DNA from: Gemmatimonadales bacterium
GTDB taxonomy: Bacteria > Krumholzibacteriota > Krumholzibacteriia > LZORAL124-64-63
Direction of reading: 5' to 3'
Length of the DNA: 64,000 nt
Assembly (NCBI GenBank): GCA_019038745.1
Contig: JAHOYV010000024.1
Coordinates: 1-64,000 of the forward strand
Position numbers and translations under genes: made by a program. The notes beneath the pieces were generated by a model. It made no database searches, was not told where the DNA came from, and worked only from the letters and a program-made list of their open reading frames with translations. This document shows, one piece after another, positions 50,592 to 58,662 of this stretch; the first letter of the stretch is position 1, and the number at the start of each line of letters is the position of its first letter.

Positions 50592-51685
50592 TGAAGTTCC
50601 TCGACGAATTCCGCGACCCCGAATTGGCCCGCGGTCTACTGGCGAAAATATCCAGCACCGTTACCCGGCCCTGGACCATCATGGAGATCTGCGGAGGACA
50701 AACGCATTCGATCATGCGCCATGGGATCGACCAACTGCTCCCTCCGGAGATAACTCTTGTGCACGGACCCGGTTGTCCGGTGTGCGTAACTCCACTGGAA
50801 ACCATCGACCGCGCCCTGGCCATCGCCGAAATTTCCGATCTCATTTTCACATCCTTCGGCGACATGCTGCGCGTCCCCGGCAGCCGGGATGACCTGTTCC
50901 GCGTCAAAAGCCGCGGCGGCGACGTGCGTATGGTCTACTCTCCGCTTGAGGCGCTGAAATTGGCCCGGGGAAATCCCAACCGTGAAGTGGTTTTTCTGGC
51001 CGTCGGCTTCGAGACCACGGCACCGGGCAATGCTATGGCCTTGAAGCAGGCCGTGGCCGAGGGGCTATCCAACTTCAGTCAGATAGTGAGCCACGTGCTG
51101 GTGCCACCCGCCATGGAAGCAATCCTCGGCTCGGCGACCAACCAAGTGCAGGGTTTCCTGGCCGCTGGCCATGTCTGCTCGATCATGGGTTGGGAAGAAT
51201 ACGAACCCATCGCGGCCAAATACCGCGTGCCCATCGTTCCTACCGGATTCGAGCCGGTGGACATCCTGGATGGGATCCTCAAGACCGTACAATTGCTGGA
51301 AGCGGATGACCCGGGAGTACACAACCGTTATCTGCGGGTCGTTCGACAACAAGGCAATCCCGCCGCCCGGGCGGTTGTCGACGAGGTTTACAGCCTGTGC
51401 GACCGCAAGTGGCGCGGCATCGGCCTTATCCCCGGCAGCGGTTTGGCCATACGCGACGAACTGGCTGCCTTCGATGCCGAAAAAAAGTTCGCCGTGGGTC
51501 ACATCAAAACCCAAGAATCCGAAATCTGCATCAGTGGTGAGATCATGCAGGGATTGAAAAAGCCGGACGAGTGCCCCGCCTTCGGGCGAGAGTGCACACC
51601 CTTGAATCCCCTGGGCGCGACCATGGTTTCCAGCGAGGGCGCCTGCGCGGCGTATCACAAGTATTCCAGAAAGGGTTTGCTGTGA
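50591..51685 (+). CDS. hypD: hydrogenase formation protein HypD
   Basis: A 364-residue protein starting GTG 50591. Motifs of HypD: '[39 protein letters not shown]' with the redox-active Cys pair, '[14 protein letters not shown]', and the C-terminal 4Fe-4S Cys residues ('[23 protein letters not shown]'). With HypC it assembles the Fe(CN)2CO unit of the NiFe active site. It overlaps hypC and hypE by 1 and 4 bases, so the genes are tightly coupled. Confidence 0.97.
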   Translation: MKFLDEFRDPELARGLLAKISSTVTRPWTIMEICGGQTHSIMRHGIDQLLPPEITLVHGPGCPVCVTPLETIDRALAIAEISDLIFTSFGDMLRVPGSRDDLFRVKSRGGDVRMVYSPLEALKLARGNPNREVVFLAVGFETTAPGNAMALKQAVAEGLSNFSQIVSHVLVPPAMEAILGSATNQVQGFLAAGHVCSIMGWEEYEPIAAKYRVPIVPTGFEPVDILDGILKTVQLLEADDPGVHNRYLRVVRQQGNPAARAVVDEVYSLCDRKWRGIGLIPGSGLAIRDELAAFDAEKKFAVGHIKTQESEICISGEIMQGLKKPDECPAFGRECTPLNPLGATMVSSEGACAAYHKYSRKGLL

Positions 51686-52770
51686 GTCAGAACCGCCGGG
51701 ACATTCTGGACATTCGAGACATTGCCAACCCCGCGAATCTGTCCTGCCCCCTGCCGCTGCTGGACCACGACACGGTACAGCTTGCGCATGGAGCCGGCGG
51801 TCGTCTTTCGGCGGACCTGATTGAGAAATTGATCCTACCCCGATTTTCCAGCAAAGAGCTGGACCCGCTGGAGGACCAGGCCGTCCTGGATCTACCCCCA
51901 GGGAAATTGGCATTCTCGACCGACACCTTCGTTGTCGACCCCCTCTTTTTTCCAGGCGGGGACATCGGGGACCTGGCCATCAACGGCACCGTGAACGACG
52001 TGGCCATGAGCGGCGCAGAAGTGATCGCCCTGAGTGTGGGATTTGTGCTGGAAGAAGGCCTCCCCCTGAGCGACCTGCACCGCGTGCTTTGCTCGATGCA
52101 AAAGGCCGCCGCCAGGGCCGGCGTGAAGATCGTGACCGGGGACACCAAAGTGGTCGGCCGCGGACAGTGCGACCGAATCTTCATCAATACCTCCGGCTTG
52201 GGTGTCGTACCTGAAGGTATCCGATTATCAGCTTCCGCACTGAAGCCCGGCGATCGGATCATCCTGAGCGGAACCCTGGCTGATCACGGCATGGCGGTGA
52301 TGACCGTCCGGGAAGGACTGTCCTTCCAGTCAACCGTCAGTAGCGACACGGCCCCTCTTAACGGACTGGCCCGCGTCATCCTGGATGCCTGTCCAGAGAC
52401 ACGAACCATGCGCGATCCCACTCGAGGCGGAGCTGCCACGACCCTGAACGAATTCGCCACCGCCAGCCAAGTCGGCATCAAACTGGATGAAGCTGCCATC
52501 CCGGTACGGCCGGAAGTCCAAGGCGCCTGCGAGATCCTGGGCATTGACCCCCTCTATGTGGCCAACGAAGGCAAACTGATCTGCATCATACCAGCCGAAG
52601 CGGCCGACCGTGTGTTATCCGCCATGCATAACCACGAAGCAGGCAGGGAGGCAGTAATACTGGGGGACGTGGTCGCCGAACACCCGGGCCTGGTGACCCT
52701 GCGCACGAGTCTCGGTGTCGAAAGAATTTTGGACATGCCCATCGGTGAACAACTGCCAAGGATCTGCTGA
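51682..52770 (+). CDS. hypE: carbamoyl dehydratase HypE
   Basis: GTG 51682 overlaps the hypD stop (GTGA) and gives 362 residues; the track start at 51571 lies inside hypD. Motifs: '[24 protein letters not shown]', '[35 protein letters not shown]', '[17 protein letters not shown]' and the invariant C-terminal 'LPRIC' whose Cys accepts the carbamoyl group from HypF and becomes the thiocyanate donor. It completes the six-gene set. No hydrogenase structural gene follows within the window. Confidence 0.96.
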   Translation: MSQNRRDILDIRDIANPANLSCPLPLLDHDTVQLAHGAGGRLSADLIEKLILPRFSSKELDPLEDQAVLDLPPGKLAFSTDTFVVDPLFFPGGDIGDLAINGTVNDVAMSGAEVIALSVGFVLEEGLPLSDLHRVLCSMQKAAARAGVKIVTGDTKVVGRGQCDRIFINTSGLGVVPEGIRLSASALKPGDRIILSGTLADHGMAVMTVREGLSFQSTVSSDTAPLNGLARVILDACPETRTMRDPTRGGAATTLNEFATASQVGIKLDEAAIPVRPEVQGACEILGIDPLYVANEGKLICIIPAEAADRVLSAMHNHEAGREAVILGDVVAEHPGLVTLRTSLGVERILDMPIGEQLPRIC

Positions 52771-52844
52771 ACTCAGCACAGATTTAAGGTCGGATAATGG
52801 GTGACGATCGCGGGCCGAAACCAGCCTTATTCCCCACATCGGTG

Positions 52845-52858
52845 TTCCCCCGGGGGAA
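52845..52858. promoter_or_regulatory. TTCCCCCGGGGGAA perfect palindrome
   Basis: Identical to the palindrome at 3935-3948. It lies between the ends of hypE and the histidine kinase gene, so it is not in an obvious promoter position here. Confidence 0.3.
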
Positions 52859-52921
52859 GAAATCATTGCTGGTTAGTTCGACCTTTCAATGCTCGCCCGG
52901 ATCCAATGATAGGCAACATGA

Positions 52922-54847
52922 TCAAACGATTTTTGTCGCTTCAGCCTGCAACCGGTCGGCCACTATCGAAGCCCAATCCTGTTCCGTCATTTCCTTTTCA
53001 CCGGGCAGAGGGATTTCTTTTGTTGTGATGAACAGGTCCAGGGTGCCGGTCATTAAGCCGGCCCCATCCCGAGCCTGAGTCAGGATTCGCTCCTTCAGAA
53101 TTCGGGCCCCGATCGTATCCGCACTCGCTACAACCAGGATGACCGCCTCATCGCCCCGATTTCGATTCCCCGGGGCCGGCAGGACCAAATCGCGGCCAGG
53201 CAAGGTGCAGCTATTGACCAGGTTGATAACCTGTTCAACATACTTCCACTGGAACGGCAACAACGGTTTGCCCCCGTTTCCGGTCACCCGGATTTGTAAT
53301 TGCATCAGGCTACCCTGCTCCCGCACGGCCGGCTCTATCTTCTGCAGGAATGTCACCAGGGAATAAACCGGGATCGTAAAGCAGAACGTGGCCCCTTCGC
53401 CCGGTTCGCTGTCCACCCAGATGCGTCCACCGTGCAATTCAACCAGTTGCCGACTGATGAAAAGACCCAGCCCCAAACCCTTGCGACTTTGTTCCACCTG
53501 CCCTTCGGCCCGACCTTTGATCTGATATAAATGATCAAAGATGTGCTGCTGATCCTCCTGCTTGATACCCGGACCGTCGTCAACCACGGAAACCTTCAGA
53601 TAGCGGTCGTCCTGCGGATTGGTTTGGGCCTTGATAGTAATCCTGGGTGACTTGCCCGCGTATTTGACCGCATTGCCAACCAGGTTGACGAGGGTCTGGC
53701 GCACCCGGTTGACATCCGCAAAGGCCGGCGGCAGGCCCGAGGGAATCTCCATCTCGATGGTTGCGCCATCCACCCGATAGATCGACTGCACCTCGGAGAC
53801 GGCCTCGACTGCCACAGTCTCCAACTCCAAATGCTCAGGAGAAACCACCAGCTTACCGCTGTCCGAACGGGTGGCTTCCAACAGATCCTCTATCATTTTT
53901 TCCAGGTGGCGGCAATTGCGCATGACTGTCCGGAGATGTTTCAGCTGGTCTGAGGACAGGTCTCCATCGAATCCGTCCAGCATCAACGAGATATACTGGT
54001 ACACGACCGTCAGGGGAGTGCGCAACTCATGCGAAACATGCGACAGGAACTGATCTTTGATCATTAACTGTCTGGTGCGAGTCTCATCCAGTTCGCGCAG
54101 AACTTCCTTGTGCTGGGTGATATCCCGCAGTGCCGCCAAGTGACTCGGGCGACCGTACCACTCGATGGGTACAAGGTTCATTTCCGCCACCACCCGGGAT
54201 TTGTCTGGCCGAACGATTTGCAATTCCGAAACGGTTTCGCCCAGATCCAGACCCAGCGAATCCGCATCCAGGGACTCGACCTCCCGACCAAAAAGCCTAA
54301 CAGCTGCGGGGTTCTGGAAAACTATGTTGTTCTTCTCGTTCAGGATCAGAATCGCGTCCGGTGCCCGCTCAATAATCATCCTGGAGCGTTCTTCACTCCG
54401 GTCAAGGGCCTCGGTCCGCAGCTCCAACATGCGCATCAACTGGAACCGCTCCAGGGAATAACGAATGGCTCGGCTCAGAATGTAAACGTCAAGATCCGAG
54501 ATGTTGAGGTAATCCTGAGCTCCCTTGTTCAAAGCCGGGAGAACCACTTCCTGGTCGTGGGACCCCGTCAGGATGAGGATCGCGGCGTCAGGATAACAGG
54601 CCTTGGCTGAGGTTAACGCGTCCAAACCGTTGGAATCCGGCAGATCAAGCGCCAGCAGGATCACGTCGAAGCGTTTATCCCGCCCCAGTTTTTTGCAATC
54701 CATCAGTGAAGAGGCTATCGATACTTCAGCTTGCAAACCCATTGTGTGATCCTGGGCTGCCTCGACCAGAAGCCCACCTATGAGATCGACTTCCCTCGGG
54801 TCGTCACTTAAAACCAGGATTTGGAGCTTTTCCATAAGTTCATTCAT
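52922..54847 (-). CDS. histidine kinase with pseudo-receiver and PAS domains
   Basis: A 641-residue soluble kinase. Residues about 8-130 resemble a response-regulator receiver, but the phospho-acceptor Asp is replaced ('DVILLALDLPDSNG' instead of VLLD-x-x-LP) and the conserved Lys is lost ('DYLNISDLD'), so it is probably a pseudo-receiver. A PAS domain ('IIERAPDAILILNEKNNIVFQNPAAVRLFG') follows. The catalytic core has H-box 'SHVSHELRTPLTVVYQYI', N-box 'TLVNLVGNAVKYAG', G1 'VVDDGPGI' and G2 'GLGLGLFISRQL', so it should autophosphorylate. About 130 residues after the kinase are unfamiliar. There is no membrane segment. The divergent gene 55157 is a likely partner. Confidence 0.9.
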   Translation of the reverse strand: MNELMEKLQILVLSDDPREVDLIGGLLVEAAQDHTMGLQAEVSIASSLMDCKKLGRDKRFDVILLALDLPDSNGLDALTSAKACYPDAAILILTGSHDQEVVLPALNKGAQDYLNISDLDVYILSRAIRYSLERFQLMRMLELRTEALDRSEERSRMIIERAPDAILILNEKNNIVFQNPAAVRLFGREVESLDADSLGLDLGETVSELQIVRPDKSRVVAEMNLVPIEWYGRPSHLAALRDITQHKEVLRELDETRTRQLMIKDQFLSHVSHELRTPLTVVYQYISLMLDGFDGDLSSDQLKHLRTVMRNCRHLEKMIEDLLEATRSDSGKLVVSPEHLELETVAVEAVSEVQSIYRVDGATIEMEIPSGLPPAFADVNRVRQTLVNLVGNAVKYAGKSPRITIKAQTNPQDDRYLKVSVVDDGPGIKQEDQQHIFDHLYQIKGRAEGQVEQSRKGLGLGLFISRQLVELHGGRIWVDSEPGEGATFCFTIPVYSLVTFLQKIEPAVREQGSLMQLQIRVTGNGGKPLLPFQWKYVEQVINLVNSCTLPGRDLVLPAPGNRNRGDEAVILVVASADTIGARILKERILTQARDGAGLMTGTLDLFITTKEIPLPGEKEMTEQDWASIVADRLQAEATKIV

Positions 54848-55156
54848 TCTCTTTCAATAGGGCGGCAACCGATCCGCTGAACGGTTTCCCAACTATTTTG
54901 CCCTTCCGTCCAAAATAGGGCCAGAAAAACTTCGCGCTCTTGCATCTGAATCGATGTCGGCCGCTCCCTTCTCGGCAACAAGGGGCAAACATCCGGACCA
55001 AACATCCGGACCAAACCCCATGGAAAATAGGGTTTTCTGTAAGTTCCCCTAAAGACAAACCCTTGGTTGACGATGAAATTGTATTACCAACCTGGGAGGA
55101 CAAAATCGGAATAATGGCCCTGATCCAAAATTTTTCCCGGCATTCGAGGAAGTGGA
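54848..55156. other. divergent control region with exact 13-bp tandem repeat
   Basis: The 309 bp between the kinase and the response regulator hold AAACATCCGGACC twice in tandem (54987-54999 and 55000-55012), followed by AAACCCC. Such a direct repeat in a divergent promoter could be a binding site. No gene is seen. Confidence 0.5.
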
Positions 55157-55552
55157 ATGGATCCACAAGCAAAAATTCTTTTGGCCGATGACGACCATGA
55201 TATCCTGGAGTCGGTGCGTCTTCGACTTCGAGCCAACAACTACGAAGTGCTGACCGCCAGCGATGGAATCGAGGCGACCCGCCTGGCCAAGACTGCGCAT
55301 CCCGACCTGGTTCTGCTGGATATCAACATGCCCGGCGGCAACGGACACGTTGTGGCCCAACGCATCAAAAGCGACCCGGCTACTATTTCCACTCCCATCA
55401 TTTTCCTCACCGCCAGTACCAGCACTGTCGATTATGAGGCCGCCCGGGAAGCGGGAGTGGAGAAATTCATCATCAAGCCCTTTGCCCCCGAGGAACTGCT
55501 GTTGGCAATGGAAGAACTTCTCGAGCGCGGTCGCCTACAGTCGATCTCATAA
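55157..55552 (+). CDS. stand-alone CheY-like response regulator
   Basis: A 131-residue single receiver domain from ATG 55157 (GAGGAAGTGGA). All phosphorylation residues are present: acidic pair 'LLADDDHD', acceptor 'DLVLLDINMPGGNG', Thr in 'IIFLTAS' and Lys in 'FIIKPFAPEELL'. It has no output domain, so it acts through protein contacts, as CheY or in a phosphorelay. Its divergent arrangement with the histidine kinase suggests that it is the target of that kinase. Confidence 0.94.
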   Translation: MDPQAKILLADDDHDILESVRLRLRANNYEVLTASDGIEATRLAKTAHPDLVLLDINMPGGNGHVVAQRIKSDPATISTPIIFLTASTSTVDYEAAREAGVEKFIIKPFAPEELLLAMEELLERGRLQSIS

Positions 55553-55585
55553 TCCTGGTTTGATTCACCGCAACCTATCGCCATA

Positions 55586-57043
55586 ATGACCGTACATGCG
55601 GTGCCCTGTCCCGTCCGGGGTCCATTTTCGGCCGGGATTTCATTTACCACCGGATTTGTCGTGCCAATAAACTTCATTCTTAAATTCACAGGCATCCGCA
55701 GGGAGGAAACCGGAGCAGCCCTTCTTTCCAGTTTGCTGTTCTTCGTCATTCTCTGCGGTTACTACATGGTGCGATCCCTACGCGAGGAGATGGGACTGGC
55801 CGGGGGAGTCCGCAACCTGCCTTGGCTTTACCTGGCCAACCTAGGCGTTATGCTGGCCCTGGCTCCGGTTTTTGGAGCCGTGGCCACCCGCTGGGCTCGG
55901 CGTACTTTCGTTCCGGGAATTTTTCTCTTCTTCATGAGCAACATGCTTGTTTTCTTCATTCTCATGAAAACACTGCCCGAGAGCGCAGACATCCTGCTGG
56001 GCCGCGTTTTTTACATTTGGATCAGCGTATACAACATGTGGGCTGTCTCATTGTTCTGGGCCTTCATGGCCGATGGTTTCGGATTGGAGCGAAGCAAACG
56101 GCTATTCGGATTCATCGCCGTGGGCGGTACCGCAGGAGCAATCCTCGGTGCAGGTTTTACCGCCTTGCTGGTCGACGTCGTGGGCCGGGCGAACATCATC
56201 CTGGTCTCGGCGGTTTTCATGTTGATCGCGGCTGTGATCTTCCGACGACTGGGATTGTTGCTGGGTCTGACCCGGGGATCGGCCACGACGGACTCTGCAC
56301 CCAAAGCCGGGCCATCCCCCGACCGCGGAAGCGCCCTTAGCGGCATCAAGGAATTCTTGGGTTCACGCTATCTTTTGGCCATCGGACTTTACCTTTTCCT
56401 GTTCACCCTGGCCTCGACCTTCCTGTACTTCGAACAGGCGGAGATCGTTGATGCCGCTGCGGCGACCCGCGAGGCCAAGACAAGGATTTTCGCAAGCATC
56501 GACTTGTGGGTAAACATCCTCACCCTTTTCGCACAGATCTTCCTGACCGGCCGCCTGATCGCAACCTGGGGCGTGGGACGCGTACTGCTCATCCTGCCGG
56601 CCATCACCTTGATCGGGTTCACTACCCTGGGCTTGGCCCCCATCCTGCCGGTGCTTGTGGTCTTTCAGGTTTTGCGCAGGGCGGGCAACTATGCCCTGGC
56701 CAAGCCGGCCCGGGAAACCCTGTACACGATCCTGGACCGGGATCAGAAGTACAAGGCCAAGTCGTTCATCGACACCTTCGTGTACCGGGGCGGAGACATG
56801 CTTGGAGCGTCGGCCTTCGCCGCCCTGGGCAGTCTGGGTATCGGTCTCTCCGGCATAGCGTTTGTGGCCGCGCCTCCGGCCTTACTGTGGGGCGCCGTGG
56901 GACTCTTTCTCGGCAGAAAACAAAATCAACTGGCAGCATCGACCATTTACCAGGATCATTCGTTTAAACGCCCTGGCGGGATCGCAAAATCGAATATTGA
57001 TCCGGGCCAACAAGGAGAATCAAATGAGTCAAAGCAGACGTGA
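55586..57043 (+). CDS. ATP/ADP-translocase-like or MFS-type permease
   Basis: A 485-residue protein with about twelve membrane helices. Patterns such as 'FFVILCGYYMVRSLREEMGLAGGVRNLPWLYLANLGVMLALAPVFGAVATRWARR' and 'NVWAVSLFWAFMADGFGLERSKRLFGFIAVGGTAGAILGAGFTALLV' (first word as read: YNMWAVSLFWAFMAD) are those of bacterial proteins annotated as TlcC/NTP-translocase-like MFS permeases. A Pro/Ser-rich loop ('TTDSAPKAGPSPDRGS') splits the two halves. The substrate is not known; nucleotide exchange is only one option. The start is uncertain because no ribosome site precedes ATG 55586. Its end overlaps the next gene by 20 nt. Confidence 0.78.
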   Translation: MTVHAVPCPVRGPFSAGISFTTGFVVPINFILKFTGIRREETGAALLSSLLFFVILCGYYMVRSLREEMGLAGGVRNLPWLYLANLGVMLALAPVFGAVATRWARRTFVPGIFLFFMSNMLVFFILMKTLPESADILLGRVFYIWISVYNMWAVSLFWAFMADGFGLERSKRLFGFIAVGGTAGAILGAGFTALLVDVVGRANIILVSAVFMLIAAVIFRRLGLLLGLTRGSATTDSAPKAGPSPDRGSALSGIKEFLGSRYLLAIGLYLFLFTLASTFLYFEQAEIVDAAAATREAKTRIFASIDLWVNILTLFAQIFLTGRLIATWGVGRVLLILPAITLIGFTTLGLAPILPVLVVFQVLRRAGNYALAKPARETLYTILDRDQKYKAKSFIDTFVYRGGDMLGASAFAALGSLGIGLSGIAFVAAPPALLWGAVGLFLGRKQNQLAASTIYQDHSFKRPGGIAKSNIDPGQQGESNESKQT

Positions 57044-58166
57044 TTTCGTAAAGACCGCCGCCATCGGCGGAGCGGCTCTCGGCTTGGCCACTCACCCGGG
57101 CTGCGCAACCCTGGGCAAAATGCTGGGCGGGTGCAAAAATCAGAAAGTTCTCATCCTGGGGGGCACCTCCTTCCTGGGCCCTGCCATCGTAAACAAGGCA
57201 CTGGAGAACGGACACGAAATTTCACTCTTCAATCGCGGCCGAACCAACACCCATCTCTTCCCCGAGTTGGAAAAGCTTGTCGGCGATCGGGACGGCGAGA
57301 TAGAAGCCCTCAAGGACCGTGACTGGGATGTCTGCATCGATACCAGCGGCTACATCCCGCACATGGTCAGGGATTCCGCCGAAATGCTCCAGGGCCACGT
57401 CGGGCAGTATATTTTCGTCTCTTCTGTTTCGGTGTACGCCGACTTCAAATTCCGGGGACTGAACGAAGACTCCGCGGTTGGAACGCTCACTCCCGAAGAG
57501 ATCGATTCTGCCAAAACCATGCGCGACATCACCGGCGCAAATTACGGTCCCCTGAAGGCGCTCTGCGAGCAGGCGGCGGAAAAGGCCTTCCCCGGCCAGG
57601 CGTGCAACATCCGCCCCGGCCTGATTGTCGGGCCGATGGATCGCAGCGACCGTTTCACCTATTGGCCGGTCCGGGTACGCAAAGGCGGCGAAGTGCTGGC
57701 ACCCGGCACCCATGACACGCCGACCCAGTTGATCGACGTTCGCGACCTGGGGGAATTCATCGTTCGCTGTTTCGAAAAGGGGACCCATGGCCTGTTCAAC
57801 GCCACCACCGTACCCGAGGCCCTGACCATCGGCGGAATGTTGGACACCTGCAAGGAAGTCTCCGGCTCGGATGCCCGCTTCACCTGGGCCGATGGGGAAT
57901 TCCTGGCGGAGCACGAAGTGGCCCCCTGGAGCGACATGCCGGTGTGGGTACCCCTGGACGGCGACGATGCGGGACACCCCTATGTGAAAGTGGATCGGGC
58001 CGTGAAGGCGGGCCTGACCTTCCGACCCCTTGCCGACACGGTTCGGGCAACCTTGGATTGGTGGGATACCGAACCCGCCGAACGACGCGATGGGCCTATG
58101 CGCGCCGGGCTGACTCCCGAACGTGAGGCCGAAGTACTCAAGGCCTGGCACGAATTGCATGGGTAA
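57024..58166 (+). CDS. Tat-exported NAD-dependent epimerase/dehydratase
   Basis: ATG 57024 with AAGGAGAATCAA gives 380 residues; the track start lies in the upstream gene. The N-terminus has a twin-arginine signal 'MSQSRRDFVKTAAIGGAALGLA', so the enzyme is exported folded with its cofactor. The Rossmann fold begins at about residue 40 ('KVLILGGTSFLGPAIVNKALENGHEISLFNRG'), with 'FVSSVSVYADF', the 'YGPLKALCEQAAEK' Tyr-x3-Lys pair and 'NIRPGLIVGPMDRSDRFTYWPVRV'. This type is common in FCB and Planctomycete-like bacteria. The substrate is perhaps a nucleotide sugar or another polyol; unknown. Confidence 0.9.
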   Translation: MSQSRRDFVKTAAIGGAALGLATHPGCATLGKMLGGCKNQKVLILGGTSFLGPAIVNKALENGHEISLFNRGRTNTHLFPELEKLVGDRDGEIEALKDRDWDVCIDTSGYIPHMVRDSAEMLQGHVGQYIFVSSVSVYADFKFRGLNEDSAVGTLTPEEIDSAKTMRDITGANYGPLKALCEQAAEKAFPGQACNIRPGLIVGPMDRSDRFTYWPVRVRKGGEVLAPGTHDTPTQLIDVRDLGEFIVRCFEKGTHGLFNATTVPEALTIGGMLDTCKEVSGSDARFTWADGEFLAEHEVAPWSDMPVWVPLDGDDAGHPYVKVDRAVKAGLTFRPLADTVRATLDWWDTEPAERRDGPMRAGLTPEREAEVLKAWHELHG

Positions 58167-58172
58167 GTAGTG

Positions 58173-58571
58173 ATGAAGGTCGTCATCACCTACTGCTCCG
58201 GTCCCAAGCGAAAAGACGGCGGGCTTTTGCCTGCCGTCGATCGTTATCTGAGTCGGAGGATCCGGACTCTCTATCAGGAAGCCACCGCCAGCGCAGTTGA
58301 ATTCCGTATTCTCTCGGGGGAATTCGGGCTGGTTGCCGCCGATCAACCCATTCCATGGTACGATCACCTGTTGTCGGTGGAGGAAATTGGGGAGCTCACG
58401 GAAAAGGTGGCGGCTGGTCTGACCGGCCTGAGGGCTGACACGGTGGAATACCACACCGCCGATCCGGCACTGTTTCCTGACGTTGCTCCTTATCAGGAAG
58501 TGATTGAGGCGGCTTGTCGGGTGGTGGGAATGAATCTGGAAATATTTCTATTGTTCGGTGATCCCGATTGA
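58173..58571 (+). CDS. small conserved protein, DUF6884-like
   Basis: A 132-residue soluble protein. The start is ATG 58173 (or GTG 58170), with no good ribosome site but directly behind the epimerase gene. Motifs: 'VVITYCSGPKRKDGGLLPAVDRYLSRRI', then 'FRILSGEFGLVAADQPIPWYDHLLS', which resemble DUF6884-like proteins whose N-terminus is a 'CSGTK' phosphate or nucleotide-binding-type loop and whose next strand carries SG-x-FGL. No function is known. Probably part of the same transcript as the epimerase. Confidence 0.72.
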   Translation: MKVVITYCSGPKRKDGGLLPAVDRYLSRRIRTLYQEATASAVEFRILSGEFGLVAADQPIPWYDHLLSVEEIGELTEKVAAGLTGLRADTVEYHTADPALFPDVAPYQEVIEAACRVVGMNLEIFLLFGDPD

Positions 58572-58662
58572 GTGGTTCGTCAGGGGGATCAAACAGCGGC
58601 TGCGGATTAAGAACTTTTGTGGGACTTCAGAGAGCGTGCGGTAGCCGGAACAACCACCACCA

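Noticed and set aside
54840-55172. minus-strand ORF of 110 residues between kinase and regulator
   Set aside because: No ribosome site, unlikely composition, and it overlaps the divergent promoter region and the start of the regulator.
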